A DNA stretch of 64,000 nucleotides from Chionis minor (taxonomy: Eukaryota; Chordata; Aves; Charadriiformes; Chionididae): NCBI GenBank assembly GCA_013398295.1, contig VZSF01001513.1:372001-436000 (forward strand), given 5' to 3'. Each line of letters begins with the position of its first letter. Within the stretch, counting starts at the first letter, position 1. This document shows positions 27,901 through 51,297 of this stretch, piece after piece. The notes beneath the pieces were generated by a model. That model searched no databases and was not told the origin of the DNA. It worked only from the letters and a program-made list of their open reading frames with translations. The position numbers and the translations under genes were made by a program.

Positions 27901-28564
27901 TATCAGACTACTCCATGAGGCTCTAGGTCCCTTCTGCTCCCAAAATAACAGGCAACATGATAAATGCAAAGAAAAAACTGGACTTAAGACATCTGGCAAC
28001 CTGATGGTGATTCCAGTCGGTGACATTTCACAGCCAGCATTTCGCTGTATTTTGTATACTGGGGAAACAACATGGATACTCTACTTCCTCACTACAGGTG
28101 AGCTGAGGGCAGAGGCGGTGAGGCTTTGTTGTTGGAAAGAACAACCTTGCGGAAAAAACAGTATACAGAGGAAATGATGAAGTTCAGTTATATAAATATA
28201 CAGAAAATAAGTGGTTCATTCATAACCAAGAAGCTTCCATTTGCACACATTTATTTTTGGGCAGAACTCCTGTAGTTGAAACAGAAATGCTATAAATACA
28301 AAATTTTAGGACTCAGATTACAACATGTTCAGTTCCTCTTTCTATATAAACTTACAAAGCTAATCATTGTATGGATTCCTTTTGTCCTCATTTCTGACAG
28401 CCTCCAGAACTCAGGATGATGACTTGGTCTCGTGAGAGTCACAAGGAAAAAAATTAGATAACTAATAACATGGATTTGTAGGGAACCTGAGACACTTAAA
28501 TCTCCATCCCTCCAGCTCTATCCCAAGTTGTTCTTTATAAAGACTCACAACAGGCAAACAGCAA
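21911..28564. other. Intergenic DNA, no recognised gene
   Basis: Apart from the TTA-rich microsatellite near 24.55 kb I find no repeat or gene signature. Short open frames of 60-115 codons occur at the rate expected by chance. Confidence 0.4.
24545..24610. repeat. TTA/TTG-rich microsatellite-like tract
   Basis: Imperfect runs of TTATTATTAT and TTGTTG units over about 65 bases. The apparent Tyr/Leu/Cys-rich peptide across it is a translation of the repeat. Confidence 0.7.
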
Positions 28565-29280
28565 TCTCATCAAGTTCAACAAAGAGAATTGCGAAGTCCT
28601 GCACCCAGAGATTAATAACCTCAAGTACCGGTACAGGCTGCGGCCACCCGGCTGGAAAGCTTTGGGCGTCCTGGTGGACAACAAGCTGTCCATGAGCCAG
28701 CTATGTGACCTTGCAGCAAAGAAGGCCAACAGCCTCCAGGGCTGCATAAGGAAGAGCATCTCCAGCATGTCAAGGGAGATGATCCTTTTTCTCTCTTCAG
28801 CACTGGTGCGGTCACATCTGCAGTGCTGGGTCCAGTCCTGGGCTCTCCAGTACAAAGGAATGCATCCAGCAAAGGACCATGACAATGGTTAATGGATTGG
28901 AGAATTCATCATATGAAGGGAGATTGAAGGAGCTGGGACTGATGAGGCTGGAGAAGCTCAGGAAGATCTTATCAATGTGTATAAACACCTGATGTGAAGG
29001 AATAAGAAGATGGAGCCAGGCTCTTCTTTGTGGTGCCCAGTGACAGAACAAGAAGCAATGCACATGCACTGAAGTACAGGAAACTCCATTTAAACAGAAA
29101 AAGTTTTTACTGGGAGGGGTGTCAAACACTGGAACAGGCTGCCCAGAGAGGCTGTGGAGTCTCCATCCAACCGGACACAGCCCTGGGCAGCCTGCTGCAG
29201 CTGACCTGCTCTGAGCAAGGCTTGGAGTAGATAACTTCCAAAGGTCCCTTCCAACCTCAACACTCTGTAATTCTGTGACA
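28565..29280 (+). mobile_element. CR1 LINE, 5'-truncated copy with degraded reverse-transcriptase C-terminus and 3' end
   Basis: The first 300 bases or so translate to CR1 ORF2 C-terminal sequence: KFNKENCEVLH, then LGVLVDNKLSMSQLCDLAAK, KANSLQGCIRKS, and LFLSSALVRSHLQCWVQSWA. These are the segments after the catalytic core in CR1-type retrotransposons. Downstream come the typical blocks GGAACAGGCTGCCCAGAGAG and GGTCCCTTCCAACCT, ending in the ATTCTGTGA repeat unit. The catalytic part is missing and the frame breaks after about 28890, so the copy cannot move by itself. The left edge is approximate. Confidence 0.93.
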
Positions 29281-32200
29281 GCCTAGCCATTTTTTTCCCA
29301 AAGCTATTGATGTGTTTTGCAACAGGAAGAGCAACAAGCTGTATCAACAAACTCTTACCACTGGAAAAGCTGAATTAATTGTTAGAATCACACCAGCCAG
29401 CTGGAGTGAATGCGAGTTTCTGTTCGAAGGCCTGCCAACGTAAACATTATTGTTGCGGAATCTGAGCTCTAGCCATGGGCTATATGCCAGATTTCTTAAT
29501 GTGCCTCAGGAACATAGACATCATTAGCCATAGTATTAGCACCCTGTTAAGAGCTGCACATGATAGCAATGGGAGGGACTGGCTGAAACGGTGATTGAGC
29601 CCATGCCACAGGTTCTGCTACACCAAAACAGCTACGGATGCCTTGGCCCAGCCAGCAAATCATCCTGTGACAAATGTGTGCCAGACATCAGAAAGAACTA
29701 TGAAGATGGTTACAGTGCCCCCAACAGAGAAGGCTGGGAGAGCTGACCTTCTTCTACTCCAGGGAAAATTGTCAGCAACCCCCAGATCCTCCTGTCCACT
29801 TCTAGTCTTCCACCTGGCCTCTGGACGAGAAGCATTTCATGAACATCGATTTAAACAGAAATATCGTGCTATTCCATGACTGTAGGTGGAGTGGGAGTAA
29901 TGGCCAGGCGCCAGAGCAGAAAGAGATGAGGAATAAGCCAGACTGAGCGCTGCTGGGAAGGGGTGGGCTGGCAGCCACGCGTGTATTTGCCATGGCAGGA
30001 GAGGGAGAGGACAAAGGGGACAGCTGACTCTTGTTAACGTTGCGTGGTGCAGTGGGCACAGAGGACTCTGTCCCAGGGAACAGCCGCGTTGCTGTGTAGC
30101 CATTCCCCACCGCCGTTCAACTGCCCCCTCCAGCCCCACAGGCTGGTGCGGGACATTGTCCCAGCCTCGCTGGGAAAGTCTGCATTTTGTCTGCGTTCAC
30201 TGCGTTTAGCTGAGCATCGGAGTGGAACCATCCAAACCTCTTCATGCACGGAAAACTGGACTGGAGAGAGAATGGTCCTTCCCTTCCATTTCCCGGTTAA
30301 ATGATGAGCTGTTTGGTGGAGATAAGGGAGATTTCATTGCAAACCTTGCCTATTTGGCAGAGGCTTTTTTAAGCTCCAGTTCCTGGAATACATTTAAGCT
30401 TGCTTTTTTTTTCCACCCCCCAGACCTAATGATTCCAGAAAAAAACAATGTAAATATAATTTCTAAAGACACAAAGCTGAGAAGCAGTACTCCTCCCATT
30501 TCAAAATCATGCAGCCTAGTTTTAAGGTCCGTCATGTAAGCTGGGGGAGGAGATCTGCCTAATTATTTACTGATCATTTGCAGATAAAAATACTATACTA
30601 GAGTACATCAAGGGTACTCCGAAGCCCAATTTTAGGCCTAATAGTGTGGTCTGTTACATTAATCACAGGAAGTTATTTCAACGTGAATATGGGTTTAGGT
30701 TTTTTAATTGCAATGTTTGCCTGCCCCCTTCTACATAGATGACACAACATGAAACAAACTGGAGCTAGATAGTAAGGAATTATTTATTTTGAAAAATGAT
30801 TGCACATTTTTAATCAAGTTTGACATGGCTGTTTAAGTAGACCTGTTCAGGGACAAAATTAATCTTTAGGCTGGCTTTATTTTTCATTTTGTAATATGTT
30901 ATGTCTCTAAATGTTGAATTATAATTTATTTCTAACCATACCAGTGTTCTTGTTGTACACTCAATAAATTAACACCCGAGAAAGGACATCCTCTGCATTT
31001 TGTTACTGCTCAAGCAATTTTCACTTCAAACTATGTTATTCTTTCCTCTTTGCTTTCTTGTCCAGTTCTGCACATCAGATGTCTGTAATTGCCATCCTGC
31101 AAATTGGAAATACAGCAGGTTTCTTTCTCACATCCAAAACAGGAGCACAAGAATAAAGGTCGAGACAAGCATAATTGTTGTTCACCAAGACCCAAACCTA
31201 GCAAAGTTTGTAAGCATATATTTAATTTAAAACATGTTAGCATTTCCATTGCCTTTGAAAGAATACGTTTTAAGTTAAGGCTTCTATAGAAATGCTCATA
31301 CTTCAAATATGCGCATGCCAAAGAACTTCACTGGATAGAGGTCTGGCCACCTTGCAAGCTGAGCAGGCCTGCTACACTAAACGCAACCCTCCTTGTCCTT
31401 GAGCAACTAAATTCCTTTATTGTCTTTACACTGTAATGGACTCAAACTTCAATTTAAGATTTTAAACGGATAGTAGAAATATGACATACAAATTAAATGA
31501 AATTTCAGATATAGGGTTTTCTAATTTGCAAAAACAGCTCCACTGGAAGCGGTTCATTCTTAGCGAATTACCTGTGACAAGTCAGAATTTCACTGGTAAG
31601 CCTCTCAAATACTCCAGCTTCTGTTCAGAGGAGTATCTAAAAACCTCCTCGTGCCCAGTCCTTGATGAAGAACAAGAATTCAATTCAAACTGAAAAGAGG
31701 CAGTGCTGGGAGAGGTTCTGACATTCAGAAAGGGTGGGAGGATAAAAGACAAGACAAAAATGACAGACTCAGTCTGCACCATTACTAAAATTAGATAATT
31801 TCTTTTGTTCTCCTGAACCTTCTGCTCTATTTGCCAGAAATCATATTAGCAACAGAAACTGTGAGAATCTGTCCAACCTTATTAGAGAAGCTGCACACAA
31901 AGAAATTATGAAAATCCTTTTTAAATGTACTAGCACATACAAAGAAAAAAGGCAGAGTTTTACAATTCTGCAACATCGGATCAAAACCAATGTCGGAAAA
32001 ACTGGACATCAAACTAACAAAGCTTAATTAACAGTATTGCAGTGTGCTGAGCACCAGCCCAGAACAGGACTTTACCATGTGTCTTATATATATATTGTTT
32101 TACGACTTAGGACAAACCTGGACAGGTTTAAACAGAGGCATGCTCACAAGCTCTTCTCGAGAGCAACATTCACCCAAAATATTCCTTTACTGTCTAAGCG

Positions 32201-35200
32201 TACTATTCAACACTGCCGTCCAGAAGAGCTCTGAAGGGCCAGCTCTGCTCCTGGGAAGCATTTTGATGGCTGGCAGTGGATCTCTTCTCCATGGGGGAGA
32301 TTCATCAGCAGACCTAATGGTCTGTCATGCTGTAGGAGCAAGTCATGATTGCGGTGTATACCAAGGCACCATAGCTGAACTCCTCAATACTGTGGAAATT
32401 TCACATGAGAATCTTCACATGAGAATCCGAATCTTCTGTTGCTGGTCTGCTTTTCTGCAGACATAAAATTAGAAGCAACAGGTGAGTACTAATTAATACT
32501 AAGTCAGGCACACAAGGGAAATGCTCATCCTTGGGTGATTGGATCAGGCTTCTTCTCTAGTCTGATCTTACTAGAAGAGCAGATAATGGCTCTTCCATAG
32601 TCTTGACTGTAGCCTCACAGTTAGGAAATCTTTCACAGAGTGGCACAGTGAGTTAGACTCTTGCAGGCTAAGAGGATCCTTGGCCTCCTTCCTCTTGTGG
32701 TGGGCAGCCACTAGCCTGCTTCACAAAAGGCATCTCCTGGCATCATCCCACTGCCTTTTAGTCCTTCTTAAGAAGGTACGAGCCCTGCCAGGGGCATCAC
32801 TGCTCCAAGTCGATCAAGGCACTTTATGCACCCCCGCAAATCAGATGCACTAAGACAGCAGCTCAGACCTGCTCCTGGAGTGACGTTTCCCAATGGCTAA
32901 CTTTGGCAGCTCGCCACTTAGTGAGCGCCGAACTATCCTGCAGAGACACCCACTCCGTTCTGTTCCAAATCCTGCGTAAAGCTGAAATGTCTCGCTTAGA
33001 TCTCTGAATTAATTTTTTGGGTCAAGAATATTTTTTTTAAGTCATTGCAAAGTCAGATGTCTGATGGCAGAGATCTGAACATAGTCTTTAACAACCAGCG
33101 TGTGTGAATATGACCACTCTTAATTGGGTGAAGTACTCAAAGACATGGGATATACTGCCTTGCACGTAGATGATACAAACTTTAATACTGCTGTTGCAGC
33201 TACAAATTGTCCTTATGCTCTAGCAGGAAAAGGTTGTGTGTCACTAGAGCAGAGCATCTTGCACATGATCTGTCTCCATTTATAACCACAACATCTGTGT
33301 GGCCATGGACTGTGGTATAAATGACAACTGTGAAGTCTGCATGGCCACAGGACTGTTACACCCTGTCAAACTAAAGATGCAGAATATCCCATAGTCAATC
33401 CTGGGTTGTCACTTACGATTCCAGTAGTACATAAATTTGTGATTTGCAATTCTTTCTCTGTCCCTTTCTCCTCAGATCAGTGACAGATTCTCAAAACACA
33501 GCAATTGAAAGAGACTTCCAAGGCAAGTGAGTCTTTCCCAAAACATGAAATATTTAACTAGATTGCTTCCACAATCGAGACGTTTTAAGCATTCAATGCA
33601 AGGAGAGGAAAAGAGGAAAACTCTGCTTCGTTAAACAGCAAAAAGAATTCAGCTCACAGCTCCTGATTTTAAGAATATCCTACACAAACTAAAAGGAAAT
33701 CTGCCAACTCAGACTGTTTTATCCTTCACTGGCAGCAATACTGGAAGAATACAGGTCTCATAAAATCCAGACCATACTACACACAAAAATAAACTCATAA
33801 GAAATAGGTTTTTATTGCTTTAATGTCATAATAAATATCTAGGTATCAACTCTGAAATGATTTGAAGTATATGCTTAGCTGCCATACGGAAGGGTAGCTG
33901 AATGGGAGTTGATACTTCAGTCGATGAAACTCGTGACATGGATGACTGCTACCCTTGAATGGTAGCTCAGAACTGTCATCAAAAGCCTTTGCCTTCAGGA
34001 AAACATAGGTATGTTTCACATGTAGGAACATGGTACTTTTTTGTAAAGTTATTTTAAAGGGATAAAGTCATCCAGAAAGAAGCAAGCTCCCTAGTATTTC
34101 ATGTTTTTCTCCCACCCTAAGGCCATATTGTCGAAAGGCATTACTTCCAAGGCAGCCGTAGAAACGTAGTCATGGGTAACACACATCCAGCATATGCAGC
34201 TTTCCAGAAAGCCACACGGATAAACACAAGATGGGTCTCCTATGGGATGCTGAACAAAAAGACTTGAGTAAAACGAGGAGTCAGATTTCACTCTGACATC
34301 TTCTGTTTGGGAATGGCAGTTTACAGATCGCAATATACCAGTAATTAACTTTAGACACCAGGAAAAAGAGAATAAATAAGTTCTGATTTGAAAGCAACCA
34401 TTTTTTTTACCTAGCACTAATTCTCTTTAAAACAACAAATTCCTATGAGCTCTGTCTTCCTTAATAATCAGTAAATGCAACAAAGCATCTTTCTCCTACT
34501 GTTATCACTCTATACAGATGCGTTCCAAACCAAAAATCATGTTTTTAGTTTATCTTTAAAGAGGAGAAAAGTCAGGAAGAATAGTATTTGCTACTGCATG
34601 CACCACTCTAATCAAAGTAAACCTAACAATACGGAAATAGGCAAAATGATTATTTGGGGAATCGGGACTAGTAGCCCTTTCATAAACTAAAAAGAAGAAA
34701 GCCAAAACCTAAGTCCCAAATCTGCAAATAGTTTACGTATACCTTAATTTTAAGCAGATGAGGACTCCTATTAATTTCACATGCTTGCAGTTACACACTG
34801 TGCAATAATCTGCAAGAGACAGCTGAAGGTTGGCAGAATTTACCTAAGACAGTTTACTCTGTTTGCAGGTTTCACCTGACCAAGAAAATTCTTTGAACCC
34901 GTAAGAGAAATAAATTAGTATGCTCCCTTCTCTAGTAAACAGCTTGGAGTTTGCACTCACTGAAATTCTGGTTTATTCTTTTGAGAAAGGGAGAAATCAT
35001 GGGAAGTGAGAACAGGCAAGAAGCCTTCTCTGAATTTTAAAACACAAGCAGCCGAGCTTGCAATGAAATAAATCTAATGTTTGTTTCCCCCTGCAATTGC
35101 TATTTAGGATTTACATACTCCAGAACAGAATCATCATCTTTACAAAATTGTAACTGAATTGCTGAACTGGTATAGGATGAAACTTGTGAACAAAGAGTAA

Positions 35201-36269
35201 ATACCTGCAACAGACATTTAGTGAATTGTACAGAGATGCTATTTACCTTGGAATATCTGTGAGACATACAAATACTTAATTTTAATAGAATTGCAACAGA
35301 TACATTTGAAGAATAGGGTGAATAAATCCCAAGTCAAGGATCCTGAGAAAAACTCAGTTTGTTTGAGATACTTGCCTTTGCCTTCCAGCAGGATGGAATT
35401 TAGTATCATTTGTACCACTGAATATCATTTAAAATAAATTCGGCTAAAGTAAATGAGTGTTTTTCTTTGCTAGCATTTCCAAGGTTTTACACTGGATAGC
35501 CCAATCTAACAGCCTTTTTATTATCTCAGAAGAATAAAGATTAACAGACCTACAAAAAGGTTCTGATGCTTCTGATAAGAATTGATTACGGTACTACTTT
35601 TGGTCTCTCTAAAATCCTAAGCATATGCCTGTGTGTTACATTTTATTAGGGGTTCAGATCAAAACGGATATAACTGTTTGTAAGAATTTATATGGTGATT
35701 GTTATAACATAGATGTTAAGATAGACATAGGCATACCCTGGTGCTCTGATGAATAGAGTGAGCTATACGTTTTGGTATTATTAGATAAAAATTATATTAA
35801 GCTCGGTCACTCTATTAAATATTGTCAGTGCTTAATGGGAGTAATTTGAAGTGGTAAGTACTATCGCAGTTATTTGGATTTACATTTCAATTTGCCAGAG
35901 AACGCTCAAGTTTATTTAACCTAAAAGAAAACCGAGAATGCATTTTCCTCTATCTGAGGCAAGAATCCAGTCCACCTCCAGTTAGTTAAACTGACAAAGA
36001 CCATTAACATTCAAGATTAAGCAAACGTTTAGGAGTATTTTAGTATCGTGTAAGAATGCAGTGGATTGAGTATTTGCGCTAAATGTTTTAATATACTACT
36101 AGAATGTTGTATATTGAATGTTAATGTTAAATTTGTAAGAATTAAAGAAACAGACTCGTTTGATTGGGTTTGCAGTTTTGCAAATGTGGGAAGATTATGG
36201 AAACGACTAAAAAAAGCAACCAAAACAAACCACCTCTAACATTTCCATGCCAGTTCTCAGGAGGGAAAT
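29281..36269. other. Intergenic DNA upstream of PCNX4
   Basis: No recognised gene. A moderately GC-rich stretch at 29.6-30.3 kb keeps short frames open on both strands without known motifs. The rest is AT-rich and lacks CR1 copies that I can detect. Confidence 0.4.
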
Positions 36270-36272
36270 AAA

Positions 36273-36280
36273 ACTTCCGG
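36273..36280 (-). promoter_or_regulatory. ETS-family consensus site (CCGGAAGT)
   Basis: ACTTCCGG on the + strand is the reverse of CCGGAAGT, the GABP/ETS core common in CpG-island promoters. It sits at the left edge of the island. Binding is inferred from the motif only. Confidence 0.4.
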
Positions 36281-36860
36281 AGACCAAAGCCATCCGGATG
36301 ACAAATTCACCGGCTGGAGAGGGACCAACCTCGAAAAGCTGCTCTGCTGGCAGGGGGTACACGGACCCGTGTGGACAGAGGGACCCCCGGGGCACCAAGG
36401 CCCGGCTCTCGGCTGCTGATGGCGGCCGCCGGTCGCCCCCCCGCCTACCTCGCCACAGCTCCCCTGCGGACTGAGGGGGTTTTCTTCAGCCTTTCCTCTC
36501 TTGGAGAAGCTGCTGGCCGGCCACAGCCGGGGGGATGCCTCACACCTGACTTTACAACAGAACGACGACGGTGACGCGCGGAAAGAGCAGCTGGGGAAAC
36601 CCGCGGGCCGCCGCGGGAAGCGCTGAGGGAAGCGCAGGGCGGGCGGGGGACGCCGGGCTCGGGGCACCAGCCCCGCCGCGGGGGAGCGGGGCGACGGGCA
36701 CGCCCTCGCCCTACGCCGCCGCTCTAGTGCCGGCCGCCGCCAAAGGGAACGCCCGGAGAAGCCAACCCGCTACCGCTCTGCTGGCCGGGGCCATTTCCCG
36801 CAGCGCAGCGGAGACCCCCGCGGCGCCGCGCCTCGCCGCCAACCGGCTGCCTCAGGCGGG

Positions 36861-36872
36861 CAAAATGGCGGC
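36861..36872 (+). promoter_or_regulatory. YY1-type site (CAAAATGGCGGC)
   Basis: A full match to the YY1 consensus, in the orientation that in many promoters lies just downstream of the transcription start and points in the direction of transcription. This suggests a forward start slightly left of 36861. A shorter ATGGCGGC occurs at 36419-36426. Confidence 0.5.
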
Positions 36873-37057
36873 GGGGGCCGAGGGGAGGGAAGAAGGGGCG
36901 GGGAAGGGAGGGAGCCGCCGTCAGCCAGCCCCTCCGTCTTCCCCCTCCTCGCCATCGTCAGCAGCAGCGGTGCCGGGGCGAAGGGGAGCTCCGCCGGCAG
37001 GGAGGAGCGGCCGGTCGCGGCCTGCGCCGTTCGCGCTCCCTCAGGACAGCCTGGGGG

Positions 37058-37527
37058 NNNNNNNNNNNNNNNNNNNNNNNNNNNNNNNNNNNNNNNNNNN
37101 NNNNNNNNNNNNNNNNNNNNNNNNNNNNNNNNNNNNNNNNNNNNNNNNNNNNNNNNNNNNNNNNNNNNNNNNNNNNNNNNNNNNNNNNNNNNNNNNNNNN
37201 NNNNNNNNNNNNNNNNNNNNNNNNNNNNNNNNNNNNNNNNNNNNNNNNNNNNNNNNNNNNNNNNNNNNNNNNNNNNNNNNNNNNNNNNNNNNNNNNNNNN
37301 NNNNNNNNNNNNNNNNNNNNNNNNNNNNNNNNNNNNNNNNNNNNNNNNNNNNNNNNNNNNNNNNNNNNNNNNNNNNNNNNNNNNNNNNNNNNNNNNNNNN
37401 NNNNNNNNNNNNNNNNNNNNNNNNNNNNNNNNNNNNNNNNNNNNNNNNNNNNNNNNNNNNNNNNNNNNNNNNNNNNNNNNNNNNNNNNNNNNNNNNNNNN
37501 NNNNNNNNNNNNNNNNNNNNNNNNNNN
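37058..37527. other. Assembly gap (470 N) inside the CpG island
   Basis: An unbroken run of N flanked on both sides by very GC-rich sequence, a typical dropout of promoter DNA. Its size may be an estimate. Confidence 0.99.
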
Positions 37528-38020
37528 CAGCCGCCTCTCGCCAGCCCCGGGCGTTTGCGCCCCGGCAGGGGTCGCGGGGTTCCCCCTGCCCGCTGTCCCC
37601 CGGCGCTGGCGGCAGCCGGGGCGCCGCGGGGCGCTTCACTGGAGCCGGCAGAGGCGCCGGGGCCTCCCCGGAGTGGGGCGGCGGCGGTGCGGGGACAGCC
37701 GGGGGAAGGCTGGTCCGGTGCCCCGGGAAGGAGGCGGTCAGCAGCCCTTCCCAAAGTGGTGCCGGGACGCTCTTCCCGTAGCTGGAGCGCGTCGGCCTGG
37801 AATGCCTGGTTCCCGTGTCCCGCTGGGGGATGGCAGCCGTGCCCCCCTGAGGAGAAGGCCCGCAGCCTGCTCCGTCCTGCTCCTGGGTTGGGAGCTGGCC
37901 TGCAAGCAGGGCTGAACCCGTAGCCACGGCGTGGAGGTGTGGGGGTCTGGGCACACGCGTGGGCAGGGGCTGCGTGGGGGGCTGTCCGGCCGCGGGCCTC
38001 CGCTGCTCCCCCTGCGCCTC

Positions 38021-38107
38021 CCAGGATGGCGTTCCTACCGCCTGTGCTCGCAGGTGGCTTATAAGCATTACTTAGTCTCGCGTGAAAAGACCTCGAAGAC
38101 CACCGAG
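38021..38107 (+). other. PCNX4: Likely 5' untranslated exon end of PCNX4, with donor site
   Basis: The sequence ACCGAG followed by GTAAGTATTT (from 38108) is a near-perfect donor at the right edge of the CpG island and is the best candidate to join the acceptor at 40804. The exon's left edge is unknown: it may be the first exon, starting in the island or gap, or a short internal exon starting after GTGCTCGCAG at 38053. It contains no start that continues into the PCNX4 frame. Confidence 0.6.
38026..38064 (+). promoter_or_regulatory. Upstream open reading frame of 12 codons in the putative PCNX4 leader
   Basis: ATG at 38026 has G at +4 (AGGATGG) and reads MAFLPPVLAGGL before TAA. If the leader exon starts left of this point, scanning ribosomes would meet it before the main start. 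It would be absent if the exon begins at 38054. Confidence 0.35.
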
Positions 38108-40804
38108 GTAAGTATTTTTAAGCCCTCTGTGCTTCAGCGGCTTAGACGGCTGAGAGCTCTGCACCTCTGGAATCTGCTTGAAATAAAACCAAACTGCTGC
38201 GCTGGTCCACCATCAGGAGTGGGCCTGAAGGGTGATGTGCGTTTAGATAAAAACTCATGCCCTCCTGTGAATTTCTGCCTGAATTTGAGCAAGACTGGCT
38301 TTGTTTGTTTTTGTAATAAGGACATAGAGAGAACACTGGGGACGGACACACACACACATTGAATGACTGTAGCGTGTTAAAGTCCTTTTACCGTCCTTGT
38401 TAGGATAGTATGTGAGTTGCGTGGATCCCTGCTGGTGATGACAAACTGTTGTGGTGCGGGTTGTTCGGGTAACCAGGCAAGTTGTCAAAGTCGGGCCAGG
38501 TCTGTATGTTAGGAATGTATATGGAAGCCAGGTCCTGTAAACACTCGCCGATGTGCGGAGTCTTGTTGCTAGGGCTTTGCACAGAAATAACAAGACATGC
38601 ATGAGTGCCTCTTTGAAGACCTAATGTGCTACCTAGGTATTTGGAAGGCAAGAGGATCTGCAAGGGTTATAATTTCCATAGGTCGCAAGCTTCAGTCTTG
38701 GGATTTTCAGTTATAAATAAACTCACATATTTTTATGGCTTGTTTTGGAGTGTAGCCAAGAAGAACTATATTGTTTATGTGTGTAGATTTTTGTCTCACA
38801 CAAAGACGTCTGTTGTTTACACAGAAACTGTAAGAGGAACGTTTTGTTAACATTTTGTTAGCAATATAAACTGCCAAACACAAATGCAGACTCAAAACAA
38901 AAAAAGCCCTTCTTAGAGCAGAAAAACACAGCCCAAAAACTACGCACCTTTTGGTTCTACATTCCTTTTAAAACTCGGCTTGTATCATTTGGGTGCATAT
39001 AAATCTTCCACTGCATGTAACTTTCACAGAAACGTAGTTTCATGCCTATGTAGCCCTCTAGACAGTGTTTCTTTTTCTAAACAAGATTGGTGGAATTGTG
39101 ATTTATTTTTTTAATTAGATTTGAAATTTGACTTTGGCTGGGTGTGTCCCTGTTACATTTTGAAATTCCTGAGCTGACTGCAATGAATTCCCCTTTCCAT
39201 TGTCAACATGTGTCTTTTCCATTAAGACTGACTGTTGCCTTCTCCTTCCCTTAAGAAATTTTCAGTGGCTTGAATTAGTATGACCAAAAAAACTTGTATA
39301 GTTTCAGTATTCCGTAGTCAGTATTCTATGTGTAAAAACTCCCAATTTGAAATTCCAATTTGGAATCTTTACTTTGAGGAAAAAAAAATCATTCCACAGC
39401 CCACAGGGAGAGTCATTACAGAGCCTGTGGGGTCCTGCTTTTCATCTTTTCATCCTGCCTTTAATCTCTCTCATTTGCACTGTTTCTAACTTAGTCTCTT
39501 GATGGCCAGTATCTACTTACAGTGAAGTAATTGATAACTGTCTAAACGTAAGGAGTAGATTTTTCTCAGAAGCCCCTATAAGCATTTGATACTGTATAAA
39601 GAAGGGATCACAGTAGTTTGGAAACTCCACGGCAGCTCAGTGTTTGCTTTTTAATATATCAGCAATGATGGCTAATAGGTATTCATTAGATTATACATGA
39701 CCAGTAGAAGAAAGTCAGGATTTCAGTACTTGCACAACTCCTAATGCATACCAACATCTCTTTTTTTTATAATTATTATTAATGAAGTGCTTTAGCACTG
39801 CATTTTTGTGCTGTTTTATCACCCGGTTTCTTAGCTTGAGTATTTCTACCTGTCATTCATGGATTCTTGCTTTTGTGACTAGTAGCATAAAATTATATTT
39901 TAATATCATAGTTACCTTCTTACATTCGTTATTTCTGCATTGCCTGATCATCTCTAAATGAGTATTCATATCGGATTTCTATTTGATGATTCATTGTAAA
40001 TGTTTACGGGATCTTTTTTCCTTTTTTCAGCTTTCTCCATTGACAGACAGAAGAATATATGCTGATTCTGCCACAACTCGCAAGTATTGTGTTTATTTTC
40101 TTATTTTATATGTTTTCGGAAGCAGAAAGTGAACTTTATTTTATGTCTTGTGTAGTGCTTAGTACAGCGAGATCCTGTTCTGCAACTAGGTTGTGTAGGA
40201 TGGTAAAAATGCTGATACAGAAAGCAATTTTTAATGCTTCTACTACTTCTTTTTATTATTTTTTTTTACAATTAGTTTATTTCATAAGGCTTTGATTTTT
40301 TTAAAGGAACCTCGGTGTGACTGTATCCTTGCACTTAGGTGGCTAGTCACTGAACTCACTGACTCTTCTTTTAGTATATGGAGATCCTTAATAGGATTAA
40401 TTGGAATTAGAGGTTTGTAGCAAGATGTGATTGTCATCAGACTGGATGGGGGAAAAAAATTCAGTTTTAGGAAGGGGTTCTGGTGTGGAGATGAGTTGGT
40501 TTTATCATCTCCCACGAGCTTGATTATGTTTTATTTGTTGCTTAAAGCTTCAGGTTGTAAACATGTTCTTTATTTTAAACCAGATAAGGTTTTTCCATTT
40601 TAGGTGTTTGCTTGGTAGTTTCTTTAGGCGTTTGCTAGTTTCTAGCAGATTCTGTTGGTACTTTAGGATGATGTTTACTAACACTAGCACGTTGGAATTG
40701 CACTATAACTTTGTAAATGAAAACAGGACCAAAGAGTTCCCTAGTTAAGTTCTGAGTTCCAGATTCAGTAATGTTTCCTTCGTTTTCTTTCTGTTCTCTT
40801 ACAG
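38108..40804 (+). other. PCNX4: Putative PCNX4 intron 1 (5' UTR intron)
   Basis: Runs from the GTAAGT donor to TTCTCTTACAG just before the exon with the start codon. It is AT-rich with no coding signature. A second acceptor-like TTTTTTCAG near 40030 could define an alternative leader exon, but this is speculative. Confidence 0.5.

Positions 40805-51297
<10,493 letters not shown>

Larger units (their letters stand above)
36270..38107 (+). promoter_or_regulatory. PCNX4: CpG island / likely PCNX4 promoter
   Basis: Between 36.3 and 38.1 kb the sequence is extremely rich in G, C and CpG, in sharp contrast to both flanks. It contains an ETS-type ACTTCCGG and a YY1-type CAAAATGGCGGC, and ends at a consensus donor that can splice to the first coding PCNX4 exon. 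TATA elements are not evident, as is usual for housekeeping CpG promoters. The long proline/alanine/arginine-rich frames on both strands reflect composition and run through the gap; they are not genes. The exact start of transcription may lie in the 470 N gap. Whether the island also fires in the opposite direction cannot be seen. Confidence 0.85.

Noticed and set aside
36571..38068. Very long Pro/Ala/Arg-rich open frames on both strands (up to 450 codons)
   Set aside because: They run through the N gap, which cannot contain stops, and otherwise reflect CpG-island composition. No domain is visible.
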